DNA of 64,000 nt from Novosphingobium terrae (GCF_017163935.1 NZ_JABVZR010000002.1:1116001-1180000); one strand, 5' to 3'; counted from the stretch's first letter, positions 44,887-53,220 are shown. Translations and numbers: made by a program. The notes: a model not told the origin generated them from the sequence alone.

Positions 44887-45354
44887 ATGAAAGACTCTGA
44901 AACATTCGCAGGACTGACAGCCAGCCGCACGCTGGAGCATGTTCTGGACCTTCACCTGCGGCTGGCGCAGAGCACCACGCAAAAGCGTTTTGCCGAAATC
45001 TTCAGCGATCTTGGCATCACGCAGACGCAGCTGACGGCGATGCTGCTGATCGCCGAATCGCCCGGCACATCGCAGGCCGATATTGGCCGCACGCTGCAGA
45101 TGGACCGCGCGACGGTGATGGGCGTCATCAACCGTCTGGAAGGGCGCGGGCTGATCGTGCGCGGCCAGTCAGCGGAGGATCGCCGCCGCCAGACGCTGGA
45201 GATCACCGATGACGGGCTGGCCATGCTGGCCGCCGCGCATGAACGCAGCGGCGAGCTGGGCCAATGGCTGCGCGAACGCTTTTCCGAGGCCGAATTCCAC
45301 ATGCTGGCCGCCTTGCTCAAGCGCATCCACGAGGTGGATATCGGCGGCTTCTGA
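44887..45354 (+). CDS. MarR-family transcriptional regulator
   Basis: A 155-residue regulator. The winged helix-turn-helix is GITQTQLTAMLLIAESPGTS, then QADIGRTLQMDRATVMGVIN and RLEGRGLIVRGQSAEDRRRQT LEITDDG (wing with D-x-R), flanked by helices for dimerisation. MarR proteins repress neighbouring genes and release DNA when they bind phenolic ligands, often aromatic acids or CoA-thioesters. Divergent from the lignostilbene-type dioxygenase, so it probably controls this gene. The frame is open upstream to 44713 but that part covers the promoter; ATG 44887 is the natural start. Confidence 0.9.
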   Translation: MKDSETFAGLTASRTLEHVLDLHLRLAQSTTQKRFAEIFSDLGITQTQLTAMLLIAESPGTSQADIGRTLQMDRATVMGVINRLEGRGLIVRGQSAEDRRRQTLEITDDGLAMLAAAHERSGELGQWLRERFSEAEFHMLAALLKRIHEVDIGGF

Positions 45355-45370
45355 GGCAGCTTCCGGCGCA

Positions 45371-47062
45371 TCAGTCGAGGCAGGCTGCAAAGCCGTCCAG
45401 ACGCGCGGCACCCAGCGTGGCGAGCCCGGCCAGCGCCTGCGCCCGGACCGGCAATTCGGTCAGATAGAAGCGCGCCGCCGCCTGCATGCGCAGCCCCACC
45501 GGATCACCGCCCGCGCGCTGCACAATCCGCAAGGCCATCCAGCCCTGCGCCACAGATCCGCACAGATCGAGAAAGGCCCCCGCGCCCGCTTCGGCATCGC
45601 GCGCGGCGCCCTGCATCGCCGCCAGCGCCTCTGCCGTCTGCTCCAGCAGAGCGACGGCTTGGGCCAGAGCCTGTGACCGGGCATCCCCGCCGATCTCGGC
45701 CCGAACCACAGCGATAAAACCCGCCAGACCCTCGCCCTTCTCGCGCCAGAGCCGTCGGTGCAGCATATCGATGGCCTGAATGCCGCTGGTGCCTTCGAAC
45801 ACCGCAAAGACGCGGGCATCACGCAGCCGCTGCTCCACCGGCCATTCGCGGGTGTAACCCGCCCCGCCCAACACCTGCAGCGCCTCGCTCGACACATCGA
45901 AGGCCAGCCGCGCGGCACCATCCTTGACGATGGGAAGCAGAAACTGGGCCAGCGCCAGCCAGCCGCCCTGTCCCTCGCCTGACCGGCCGCCAAGCTCCAG
46001 CACCGTCGCGCAGGTCAGCGCCAGAGCGCGCATGGTCTCGATCCGGCCCGCCATGCCCAGCAGCATGCGCTGCACATCGGCATGGGCAGCAATCGCCACG
46101 GGCGGCGCATCGGGCGCTCCGCCCTGTCGCCGCTCCTGCGCATAGCGCAGCGCTGTCGCATAGGCCCCGGCGGCCACGCCGATGCCCTGCGGACCGCAGG
46201 ACAACCGCATCTGCAGCATCATCGGGAACAGCGTCTGGAGCCCCCGGCCTTCCTGACCGATCAGATGCCCGCGCGCCTCCTCGAAACCCAGCACGCAGGT
46301 CGGCGAGCCATGCAGGCCCAGCTTCTCCTCGATCCGGCGCAGCACCACGCCATGGCGCTGGCCCTGCCCGTCACCGTCGGGCACCAGAAACAGGCTGAGC
46401 CCGCGCAAGCCGCTCTCCTCGCCCGAACGCGCCAGCATGAGATGGCCGATGCGCCCGGTGAGGTCATGGTCGCCATAGGAGATCCAGCATTTCTCGCCGC
46501 TGATGCGCCATGCGCCATCATCGCCCCGGCGCGCGCGGGTGCGAATGCGGCCCACATCCGATCCGGCATCGGGCTCGGAAATGCAGATCGTCGCGCCCCA
46601 TGCGCCCGAGAGCAGCTGCGGCACCCATGCCTCGGCCAGATCCGGGGCCGCGCTGGTCCTCAGCACATCCGCCGCCGTGCGGCCCGGCGTTGCCAGCATG
46701 GCAAAGGCCGGGGAGGCACGGTTGAACAGCTCCTCACAGGCGCCTTGCAGCACCAGCGGCAGCCCCATGCCCCCCACGGCTTCGGGCAGCGGCAGGCCCA
46801 GCCAGCCGTCTTGCGTGAACTGCGCCCATGCCGCGCGGTGCCCGGGTGCGGTCCTCACCCGCCCGTCACAGACCCGCGCGCCCTCTCGGTCGAGCACCGG
46901 GTCCAGCGGCGCGATCAGCGCTTCGGCGACACGCCCGGCCTGCTCGACCACCTGCGCCCAGACATCGCGATCGACACCGGCCCCCTCTCGCGACAAATCG
47001 TCCAGAAACGGGGTGATCTCCAGATGCCGGACAAGAGCATCGGCATGCGCCTGATAATCCAA
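45371..47062 (-). CDS. Acyl-CoA dehydrogenase
   Basis: A 563-residue flavoprotein. Seen: FTQDGWLGLPLPEAVGGMGL, ATICISEPDAGSDVGRIRTR, WRISGEKCWISYGDHD, VLGGAGYTREWPVEQRLRDA and FAVFEGTSGIQAIDML (the Glu of FEGT is the usual catalytic base). The C-terminal extra helices (~450-563) fit the FadE5/AcdB-like large acyl-CoA dehydrogenases. It is the last gene of the five-gene operon ligF - ligG - ALDH - SnoaL-like - ACAD. It could desaturate an aryl-propionyl-CoA or another side-chain CoA ester. The start is a TTG at 47062 with GGGGAGGAG upstream. Converges with the MarR gene, 16 bp apart. Confidence 0.87.
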   Translation of the reverse strand: MDYQAHADALVRHLEITPFLDDLSREGAGVDRDVWAQVVEQAGRVAEALIAPLDPVLDREGARVCDGRVRTAPGHRAAWAQFTQDGWLGLPLPEAVGGMGLPLVLQGACEELFNRASPAFAMLATPGRTAADVLRTSAAPDLAEAWVPQLLSGAWGATICISEPDAGSDVGRIRTRARRGDDGAWRISGEKCWISYGDHDLTGRIGHLMLARSGEESGLRGLSLFLVPDGDGQGQRHGVVLRRIEEKLGLHGSPTCVLGFEEARGHLIGQEGRGLQTLFPMMLQMRLSCGPQGIGVAAGAYATALRYAQERRQGGAPDAPPVAIAAHADVQRMLLGMAGRIETMRALALTCATVLELGGRSGEGQGGWLALAQFLLPIVKDGAARLAFDVSSEALQVLGGAGYTREWPVEQRLRDARVFAVFEGTSGIQAIDMLHRRLWREKGEGLAGFIAVVRAEIGGDARSQALAQAVALLEQTAEALAAMQGAARDAEAGAGAFLDLCGSVAQGWMALRIVQRAGGDPVGLRMQAAARFYLTELPVRAQALAGLATLGAARLDGFAACLD

Positions 47063-47086
47063 TGACTCCTCCCCTTCAGCGCGGCC

Positions 47087-47806
47087 CTATTCGGCAGCGT
47101 CCGCCGCTTCCCGCGCCGCCAGCACCGCGCCGAAACGCGGATGGGCAAAATGCATTGGCACATCATGGCGCCAGGGCCAGACCGGGCGATGCACGCTGGG
47201 CGGCAACAGGCGATCCGGCCCCACGGGGTCTTCGGGCCAAGTGCGGGTGGCGGGCTGCAGATGAGAGGTGGTGTGCGCCCAGCCCTCCTCATAATTGCCC
47301 TGCCACTGCATCATGTAATCCAGCCGTTTGATCTTCCACACGCCATCTTCGCGCACATAATCGTTCTCATAGATGCCGGCCTCCATGAACTGCTGGGGCA
47401 TGGCTTCCTCGCGCGTCTGCTGAAAATCATCGTGCCAGCCGCCCAGCAGCATGCCGCGAAAGCGCCCCTTGGCGCTCTGGCGGTCGGGGGCGACGGTGAT
47501 GATGTCCTGCATCTGGAAGTGGTCGAGCAGCAAGCCGTGAACCGGCCCCGGGCGTCCACCCGTAAAGCGTTGCTGAATCCAGTCGCCATAGAGGCGCTTG
47601 ACCCCCGCATGGCCGACATATTCGCCCGAGAGGAACACCACCACGCCATCCTCGGCGAAGAGCTGCGCCACCTCATCGGGCAGGTTGAAATCGATGTAAT
47701 AGCCATAGGCCCAGTGCAGGCGGCGGATGGCGTTCACATCCTCCAGCGTGCCGACCCGATCTTCAAGGGCGCCAAGGCGCTGCGACAGAGCTGCTTCATC
47801 GGGCAT
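47087..47806 (-). CDS. SnoaL/NTF2-like protein, LdpA-like lyase candidate
   Basis: A 239-residue paralogue of the protein at 38365. Seen: LGALEDRVGTLEDVNAIRRL, HWAYGYYIDFNLPDEVAQLF, AEDGVVVFLSGEYVGHAGVKRLY, LDHFQMQDIITVAPD and GIYENDYVREDGVWKIKRLDYM. The Tyr/Asp/His-rich cavity fits a small-molecule lyase or isomerase of the SnoaL group. It lies between ALDH and ACAD in the ligF operon. The start 47806 has CAAGGAGAGA upstream; an ATG at 47842 is in frame but lies inside the strong hairpin. LdpA-like gamma-formaldehyde lyase activity is a hypothesis only. Confidence 0.62.
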   Translation of the reverse strand: MPDEAALSQRLGALEDRVGTLEDVNAIRRLHWAYGYYIDFNLPDEVAQLFAEDGVVVFLSGEYVGHAGVKRLYGDWIQQRFTGGRPGPVHGLLLDHFQMQDIITVAPDRQSAKGRFRGMLLGGWHDDFQQTREEAMPQQFMEAGIYENDYVREDGVWKIKRLDYMMQWQGNYEEGWAHTTSHLQPATRTWPEDPVGPDRLLPPSVHRPVWPWRHDVPMHFAHPRFGAVLAAREAADAAE

Positions 47807-47833
47807 CGCGATCTCTCCTTGCCTGATGGTTCC

Positions 47834-47861
47834 GCCCGGCATGGCTCAGGCCATGCCGGGC
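47834..47861 (-). other. 12-bp perfect stem-loop before the SnoaL-like gene
   Basis: GCCCGGCATGGC (47834-47845) and GCCATGCCGGGC (47850-47861) pair perfectly around a four-base loop. It lies between the ALDH stop and the SnoaL-like start within one operon. No T-run follows on the minus strand. It resembles the stem-loop at 39140-39172, which also separates a SnoaL-like from an ALDH gene. Confidence 0.7.
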
Positions 47862-47869
47862 AGCCCCCC

Positions 47870-49306
47870 TTATGCCTCGACCGGCTGATACTGGCCGATG
47901 ACCGACTTGATTTCGAGGAACTCCTCGATGCCGAACTTGCCGAATTCACGGCCATTGCCCGATTGCTTGTAACCGCCAAAGGGCATGTCAAAGGCCAGCC
48001 CGCCCGCATTCACGAAGACCGCCCCGGCGCGCAATTTGCCCACCAGCCTGCCCGCTTTGACCGGATCGCCCGCGATATAGGCGCCCAGACCATAGGGCGT
48101 GTCATTGGCGATGCGCAGCGCATCGGCCTCATCCTCATAGGGCATGATCACCAGCACCGGCCCGAAGATTTCCTCCTGAGCGATGGTCATCTCCGGCGTC
48201 ACATCGGCAAAGACGGTGGGGCGCACATAATAGCCCTGCTCCAGCCCCTCCGGCCTGCCGAGGCCCCCGGTTACCAGCGTGGCGCCTTCCTCGATGCCCT
48301 TTGCGATCAGGCCCTGGATCTTGTCATACTGCGCCTTGTTGACCACCGGGCCGATATGCGGCCCCTCGGTCAGCGGATCGCCGACGGGCTTGGCGGCGAA
48401 CATCGCGCCCACCTTCTGCGCCGCCTCATCATGCTGCGAGCGATGGACCAGCATGCGCGTGGGCGCCACGCAGCTCTGCCCCGAATTGAGCAGCACACCG
48501 CCCACCCCGCCCGGCAAAGCCACATCGAGCGGCGTGCCTTCAAGGATGATGTTGGGCGATTTGCCGCCCAGCTCCTGCGACACGCGCTTCACGGTATCGG
48601 CGGCATTCTTGGCGACCATGATGCCCGCCCGCGTCGATCCGGTGAAGCTGATCATGTCGATGCCGGGATGCCGCGCCAGAGCGGTGCCGACATCGGCGCC
48701 ATCGCCCTGCACCAGATTGAACACGCCCGCGGGCACGCCTGCCGCTTCCATCACCTCGGCAAAGATCGCGGCAGAGCCGGGCGCTTCCTCGCTGGGTTTC
48801 AGGATCATGGTGCAACCGGCGGCAAGGCACGGTCCCACCTTGGCGACGATCTGGTTCATCGGCCAGTTCCACGGCGTGATCAGCGCGACGACGCCGATGG
48901 GCTCGCGCACCACGGTGTTGGCGCCGATCTTCTCGGCAAACTCGAACTGCGCCAGCGAGGCCAGCGCCTGCCCCAGATGCGCCACGCCCGATCCGGCCTG
49001 CGCCGTGGACGCCGTGGAGATGGGGCAGCCCATTTCGGTGGCGATGGCCTCGGCAATGTCGGGGATGCGGGCCTTATAGGCCTCGATCACACGCTCGATC
49101 AGCGCCATGCGCTCCTGCTTGCTGGTCTGCGAGAAGGTCTCGAAGGCGCGGCGCGCGGCCTCCACGGCCAGATCGACATCAGCGGCGGTGCCCAGCACGA
49201 TCTCGCTGGCGACGCCCTCGGTGGCCGGGTTGATCACCGCATGGCGCCGGCCGCCCTTGCTGTCGATCCATTGGCCATCGATGTAGTTCTGCGGATAGCT
49301 TTTCAT
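47870..49306 (-). CDS. NAD(P)-dependent aldehyde dehydrogenase
   Basis: A 478-residue aldehyde dehydrogenase. Seen: ALITPWNWPMNQIVAKVGPC (cofactor Asn), SFTGSTRAGIMVAKNA, SQELGGKSPNIIL (general-base Glu), NSGQSCVAPTRMLV (catalytic Cys), QEEIFGPVLVIM. It is in the operon directly after ligF and ligG. If the beta-aryl ether route operates, the hydroxypropiovanillone released by LigG could be oxidised to an aldehyde, and this enzyme could turn that aldehyde into vanilloylacetic acid (a beta-keto acid). Direct evidence for the substrate is absent. It has GGAG before the ATG. Confidence 0.88.
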   Translation of the reverse strand: MKSYPQNYIDGQWIDSKGGRRHAVINPATEGVASEIVLGTAADVDLAVEAARRAFETFSQTSKQERMALIERVIEAYKARIPDIAEAIATEMGCPISTASTAQAGSGVAHLGQALASLAQFEFAEKIGANTVVREPIGVVALITPWNWPMNQIVAKVGPCLAAGCTMILKPSEEAPGSAAIFAEVMEAAGVPAGVFNLVQGDGADVGTALARHPGIDMISFTGSTRAGIMVAKNAADTVKRVSQELGGKSPNIILEGTPLDVALPGGVGGVLLNSGQSCVAPTRMLVHRSQHDEAAQKVGAMFAAKPVGDPLTEGPHIGPVVNKAQYDKIQGLIAKGIEEGATLVTGGLGRPEGLEQGYYVRPTVFADVTPEMTIAQEEIFGPVLVIMPYEDEADALRIANDTPYGLGAYIAGDPVKAGRLVGKLRAGAVFVNAGGLAFDMPFGGYKQSGNGREFGKFGIEEFLEIKSVIGQYQPVEA

Positions 49307-49342
49307 GATCCTGGCTCCTGTTGGAGATGATGGTCGTCGTTC

Positions 49343-50164
49343 TCAGGCCGTGATCAGGCCCAGTTGCGCATCGCTGGCGGGGGTGCCCCATTTGTCGCGC
49401 GGAGGCATGGGGCGGGTGGTCCAGGCCGGGTCCAGCGTGAAGCTCGACACCTGCCGCCCTTCGGGCAGGCGTCCGTTGCCGCCGCCCTGCGTGTAATCGT
49501 AATAGAGGGTCATCAGTTCGCGGTGGCCATGGTGGCGCTGCGCCACCGGATGCGTCACGCAGGCCTCGCGCCAGCGCAGCACCCGGGTGAGATGCTGAGG
49601 CACCACGTAATCCTCGTAATACTCAAGGAACCACAGGCGCTTGAACATCGGCGCGAAGGCCACCTCGGCCCAGCCGAAGCGGTCGAAGAGATAAGCGCCA
49701 TCAGGCGCATAATGCCTCAGGAAATCATCGAGGCGGGCATATTGCGCATCGATCTCCGCCCGGTGCTCCTCGCGTTTGGCCGCATCGCGGTTGAGGATCA
49801 TGCGATAGCCCGCCCCGGTGAACTGCCCGTCCGTGGCGCAGAGCATCGCCTCCACCGCATGTTCGAAAGGATCTCTCCGCGCCACGGGCACCTCGGGAAA
49901 GCGATCCTCGACATAGCGCAGGATCACCATGCTTTCCTTCAGCGTCTCACCGTTTTCCAGCTCCAGCGCGGGCAGCGCGGTGGTGCCGCGCGTCCTGGCC
50001 AGCAGCCAGTCGGGCCGGGGCTTCGAGATGTCAATCTCATGATCGGCCATCAGCCCCGACAGGCCCTTGAGATCGAGCAGCAGCTCCACCCTTTCGGAAA
50101 AGGGGCAGCCCGGTATGTGATACATCCGCAGCGCGCCGCCCTGCGGTTCATCGTTCCATGCCAT
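49343..50164 (-). CDS. ligG: LigG-type glutathione S-transferase (glutathione lyase)
   Basis: A 273-residue omega-like GST. The N-terminus reads MYHIPGCPFSERVELLLDLK, with the Cys of PGCPFSER at the catalytic place of the omega class. Next come HEIDISKPRPDWLLARTRGT, TALPALELENGETLKESMV and, near the end, YYDYTQGGGNGRLPEGR and TRPMPPRDKWG. These stretches match the recalled sequence of Sphingobium LigG closely. LigG removes glutathione from the thioether left by the beta-etherase, using a second GSH, and gives beta-hydroxypropiovanillone. Located directly after ligF in the same operon. Start 50164 (MAWNDEP) is taken; the frame opens to 50221. Confidence 0.86.
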   Translation of the reverse strand: MAWNDEPQGGALRMYHIPGCPFSERVELLLDLKGLSGLMADHEIDISKPRPDWLLARTRGTTALPALELENGETLKESMVILRYVEDRFPEVPVARRDPFEHAVEAMLCATDGQFTGAGYRMILNRDAAKREEHRAEIDAQYARLDDFLRHYAPDGAYLFDRFGWAEVAFAPMFKRLWFLEYYEDYVVPQHLTRVLRWREACVTHPVAQRHHGHRELMTLYYDYTQGGGNGRLPEGRQVSSFTLDPAWTTRPMPPRDKWGTPASDAQLGLITA

Positions 50165-50189
50165 CGCCGACACTCCGCTCTCAGCCCGT

Positions 50190-50942
50190 TTACGCCGTGG
50201 CCTTCTGGCCGCGATCGGCAAATTCGCTCTTGGACTGCGCGAACATCGCCTGACAGGCCGGGCGGGCGTTGATCCGCTCGATCCACGCCACCAGATGCGG
50301 TGTCGCCTCGCGGTTCACGATCTCGGCAAAGCCGTTCTGCATGCCATTGGCGATGGCGAAGTTGCAGACATCGGCCAGCGTAAAGCTCTCCCCCGCCAGC
50401 CAGAGGCTCTGCGACAGGCGTGTTTCGAGGCGGTCGACCGACACGCGGATCTTGCGCATCTCTTCTTCCAGCACATCCTTGGGGAAACCGGCGCGGGCGC
50501 TGCGCCATTTGGTGCGCTGCTCGGGGATGGGGATGCGGGCAACCTTGGCCTCGAACTCCTCATCGGACAGCGCGCGCGCCATCGGGCCGATCATGCGCTC
50601 CCAGCCGATGGTCGAGACGCACCAGCAGAAATATTCATCGACCCATTTGGTCCAGACGCGCATCTCGGCGATCTCGACCGGATCGCTGGGGCGCAGCCGG
50701 GGCGCATCGGGGAAGGCATCCTCCAGATATTCGCAGATCACGGTCGATTCGGTGATGACATGGCCGTCATGATCAAGCGCCGGGACCTGCCCGCGCGGAT
50801 TGATCTTCTTGAACCATTCCTCATGATGCTCGAAGCGCGTGGGGTCGACGAAGCGGGGCGTGAACTCCAGCCCCTTTTCATAAAGCGCAAGCAGCGGCTT
50901 GAGCGAATTGGCCCCCGGGCCAAAGCTGTAGAGCGTCAACAT
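50190..50942 (-). CDS. ligF: LigF-type beta-etherase (glutathione S-transferase)
   Basis: A 250-residue GST. The N-terminus MLTLYSFGPGANSLKPLLAL then YEKGLEFTPRFVDPTRFE and WFKKINPRGQVPALDHDGHV, TESTVICEYLEDAFP match the recalled LigF of Sphingobium sp. SYK-6 almost word for word, as do MRVWTKWVDEYFCWCVSTIG and FTLADVCNFAIANGMQNGF. LigF attacks the beta-carbon of MPHPV-type ketones with glutathione, splitting the beta-aryl ether bond and releasing guaiacol. It is the first gene of the operon ligF - ligG - ALDH - SnoaL-like - ACAD. The divergent promoter region upstream is shared with a Nu-class GST operon. Confidence 0.88.
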   Translation of the reverse strand: MLTLYSFGPGANSLKPLLALYEKGLEFTPRFVDPTRFEHHEEWFKKINPRGQVPALDHDGHVITESTVICEYLEDAFPDAPRLRPSDPVEIAEMRVWTKWVDEYFCWCVSTIGWERMIGPMARALSDEEFEAKVARIPIPEQRTKWRSARAGFPKDVLEEEMRKIRVSVDRLETRLSQSLWLAGESFTLADVCNFAIANGMQNGFAEIVNREATPHLVAWIERINARPACQAMFAQSKSEFADRGQKATA

Positions 50943-51205
50943 CTTTCGGCTATCCCTCTTGCGTTTGTCCTTGCGGATCTGGCGTCCTTGCGGATCTGGA
51001 GCGCAGACTGCGTCGGAAAAATCGCGCGGGAAAGCCCAGCATCAATACTATTACTTTCGCCAACTGGTTAAGCCGGATGGGGCCGGCCCAATTCTGCCTG
51101 TCACTCCCAATACTACTGTTTCCGCTCGTCTGGCTGGAATGGCCGCGCTCTGCTCAGCTCCCGCCACAAGCGCGTCGAATCGCGTGACCAACCCGGGAGG
51201 CAGGC
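50943..51205. promoter_or_regulatory. Divergent promoter region of the ligF and Nu-GST operons
   Basis: 263 bases. GTCCTTGCGGATCTGG occurs twice in tandem (50967-50982 and 50984-50999, period 17), preceded by a weaker third copy. CAATACTA occurs at 51043-51050 and 51108-51115, followed each time by a related T-rich tail. The repeats are candidates for regulator binding. No inverted ATTGTATGC motif was seen here. Confidence 0.45.
50967..50999. repeat. Two tandem 16-bp direct repeats upstream of ligF
   Basis: GTCCTTGCGGATCTGG is repeated exactly, one base apart. It lies 25-57 bp before the ligF start on the minus strand, where an operator would sit. Confidence 0.75.
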
Positions 51206-51874
51206 TTGCTCGAATTGCTGACATCCGAAACGCCCAATGGCTGGAAAACCACCATCCTGCTGGAGGAGCTGGGCGTGCCTTACACGGTCCGGCCGATCTC
51301 GCTTACCAACCGTGAGCAGAAGGAGGCGTGGTATCTGCGCCTCAACCCCAACGGGCGCATCCCGACGCTGATCGACCATGATGCAGGTGATTTCGCGGTG
51401 TTCGAATCCGGCGCGATCCTGATTTATCTGGCCGAGAAATTCGGCCGCTTCCTGCCTGCGGATGCTGCGGGGCGCAGCCGCGTCATCCAGTGGTTGATGT
51501 GGCAGATGTCCGGCCTGGGGCCGATGATGGGGCAGGCCACGGTGTTCAACCGCTATTTCGAGGAAAAGCTGCCCGCCGTCATCGATCGCTACACACGCGA
51601 AAGCCGCCGCCTGTTCGAGGTGATGGATGCGCAGCTCGCCCATGGCGACTATCTGGCAGGTGACTATTCCATCGCCGACATCGCCTGCTTTCCCTGGGTG
51701 CGCGGGCATGACTGGGCCTGCATCGACATGAGCGGCCTGCCCCATCTCCAGCGCTGGTTCGAAACGGTCGGTGCCCGGCCCGCCGTGCAGCGCGGGTTGC
51801 TGATCCCTCAGCCGCCCACTGCCGAAGAGATGGCCGAAAAGACGACCCGTCAGGGCAAGAACATTCTGGCCTGA
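51206..51874 (+). CDS. Nu-class-like glutathione S-transferase
   Basis: A 222-residue GST. Class-typical features: [20 protein letters not shown] (the TPNGxK start), [35 protein letters not shown] and [14 protein letters not shown]. These fit YfcG/YghU-type Nu-class enzymes, which bind two GSH. A Nu-class GST of Novosphingobium aromaticivorans takes the place of LigG as glutathione lyase, so this may be a second lyase here. The start is a TTG at 51206 after GGGAGG. First in the plus-strand operon GST - thioesterase - CmcJ-like - MFS. Confidence 0.82.
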   Translation: MLELLTSETPNGWKTTILLEELGVPYTVRPISLTNREQKEAWYLRLNPNGRIPTLIDHDAGDFAVFESGAILIYLAEKFGRFLPADAAGRSRVIQWLMWQMSGLGPMMGQATVFNRYFEEKLPAVIDRYTRESRRLFEVMDAQLAHGDYLAGDYSIADIACFPWVRGHDWACIDMSGLPHLQRWFETVGARPAVQRGLLIPQPPTAEEMAEKTTRQGKNILA

Positions 51875-51877
51875 GCG

Positions 51878-52300
51878 ATGGCAGCCTTCCTCACCCGCAC
51901 CCATCGCATCGAATGGGGCCAGTGCGATCCGGCGGGGATCGTCTTTGCGCCCCGCTTCATCGACATGTTCGCCGAAAGCAGCATCCTGCTCTTCGAAGCC
52001 GCCGGCCTGCCGCGCAAGCGCGACATGCTGGCGCAGCTGGGAGTGGCGGGCTTCCCGCTGGTGGATCTGCAGGTGCGCTTCGGCTTTCCGGCCAGCTATG
52101 GCGATGTCGTCACCATCGAGGCCGACGCGCCCGTCTTCGGCAACAGCAGCTTCACCATTGCCCATCGCATCACCTTGGGTGACCGCATCTGCGTCGAGGG
52201 CACGGAAAAGCGCGTCTGGACCGTGGCCGCGCCTGACCGGCCGGGCGGCCTGCAGGCCATGCGCGTCCCCGAGGCCGTGCGCGCCCGGTTTATCCGCTGA
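51878..52300 (+). CDS. Hotdog-fold acyl-CoA thioesterase (4-hydroxybenzoyl-CoA thioesterase type)
   Basis: A 140-residue single hotdog domain. It opens RTHRIEWGQCDPAGIVFAPRFIDMFAESS, where the D-x-A-G-I-V-F pattern places the catalytic Asp as in 4-hydroxybenzoyl-CoA thioesterases (WGDCDPAGIVFYP). The rest (DLQVRFGFPASYGDVVTIEA, SSFTIAHRITLGDR) is normal for the family. It hydrolyses aromatic acyl-CoA to the free acid. In this cluster it could release vanillate or a related acid from the CoA ester formed by the beta-keto acid cleavage enzyme at 55.6 kb. It follows the GST gene by three bases. Confidence 0.85.
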   Translation: MAAFLTRTHRIEWGQCDPAGIVFAPRFIDMFAESSILLFEAAGLPRKRDMLAQLGVAGFPLVDLQVRFGFPASYGDVVTIEADAPVFGNSSFTIAHRITLGDRICVEGTEKRVWTVAAPDRPGGLQAMRVPEAVRARFIR

Positions 52301-52350
52301 ACACAACCGCACCGGAGCAAAACCGGGCGGCGCATCATGGGAGAGAGAGC

Positions 52351-53220
52351 ATGACCGACACTGCCACACGCAGCCGCCCCGGCGCGCAGATCGACACCAC
52401 CATCGATTACCTTGTGCCCACATCGCGCATCAACCGGCGCTTCTGGGCGCCGGGCAAGGAGTTCAACACCGGCATCTATCAGCCCTATCCGGTGACGATC
52501 CGCAACGCCCGTCTGGCAGAGCGCCCCTTCACCCTCGATGAGCATGGCTTCTGCATCGCGCAGCACGCCAGCGCCGTGCAGGATTTCGCCGATCCCGCGC
52601 AGATTGCCGCCTATCCGCAGGAGGTGGCCGAGGTCGCCAGAATGCTGACTGGCTGCGACTATGTCTTCTGCATGAGCGGGCAGTTGCGCTCTCCGGTGAT
52701 CGCGGGCGAAGGCTATCAGCCACCCGCCGCCGAGGCCCATGTCGATTTCAATTCGCGCACCGCCCGCAAGGTCGCCGCCGCGCTTTATGACAAGGGCCGC
52801 CCCGAAGGGCCGGGCTATGACCGCTTCATCGCTTTCAGCTTGTGGCGCACCTTCTCGCCCCCGCCTCAGGACTGGCCGCTGGCCCTGTGCGAGGGGCCTT
52901 CGGTGGGCGAAGAGGACAGTGTCGCCAATGTGAAGATCGATGTCGATGAGATCCCCACGGGCGACGCGCTTTACGCGCCCATCGAGGGCGAGGAAGACAT
53001 GGTCGCCGCCACCATCTTCAAGCACAGCCCCGCCCATCGCTGGTGGTATTTCCCCGACATGACGCGCGATGAGGTCATCTTCATCAAATTCCATGACAGC
53101 GATCACGCCCGCGCCTGGCGCGCGCCGCACACCGCCTTCCACGACACCTCCCGCCCCGACGCCCATATCCGCGAGAGCTACGAATTCCGCGCCATCGCCT
53201 ATTTCGAAAAACCGCGATGA
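52351..53220 (+). CDS. CmcJ/NvfI-family protein (putative Fe/2-oxoglutarate-type oxidoreductase)
   Basis: A 289-residue protein of the CmcJ/NvfI/GA4-desaturase-like family. Seen: EAHVDFNSRTARKVA (H-x-D, candidate iron ligands), RFIAFSLWRTFSPPPQDWPLALCEG (Arg/Ser-rich middle), AHRWWYFPDMTRDEVIFIKFHDSDH and RAPHTAFHDTSRPDAHIRESYEFRA (candidate distal His). Members act in secondary metabolism as hydroxylases or methoxylases. Its role in a lignin-type operon is unknown. GGGAGAGAGAGC precedes the ATG. The stop overlaps the start of the MFS gene (ATGA). Confidence 0.7.
   Translation: MTDTATRSRPGAQIDTTIDYLVPTSRINRRFWAPGKEFNTGIYQPYPVTIRNARLAERPFTLDEHGFCIAQHASAVQDFADPAQIAAYPQEVAEVARMLTGCDYVFCMSGQLRSPVIAGEGYQPPAAEAHVDFNSRTARKVAAALYDKGRPEGPGYDRFIAFSLWRTFSPPPQDWPLALCEGPSVGEEDSVANVKIDVDEIPTGDALYAPIEGEEDMVAATIFKHSPAHRWWYFPDMTRDEVIFIKFHDSDHARAWRAPHTAFHDTSRPDAHIRESYEFRAIAYFEKPR

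Noticed and set aside
47141..49330. A 729-codon plus-strand frame opposite the SnoaL and ALDH genes
   Set aside because: Antisense to proteins with intact active sites; no motif recognised.
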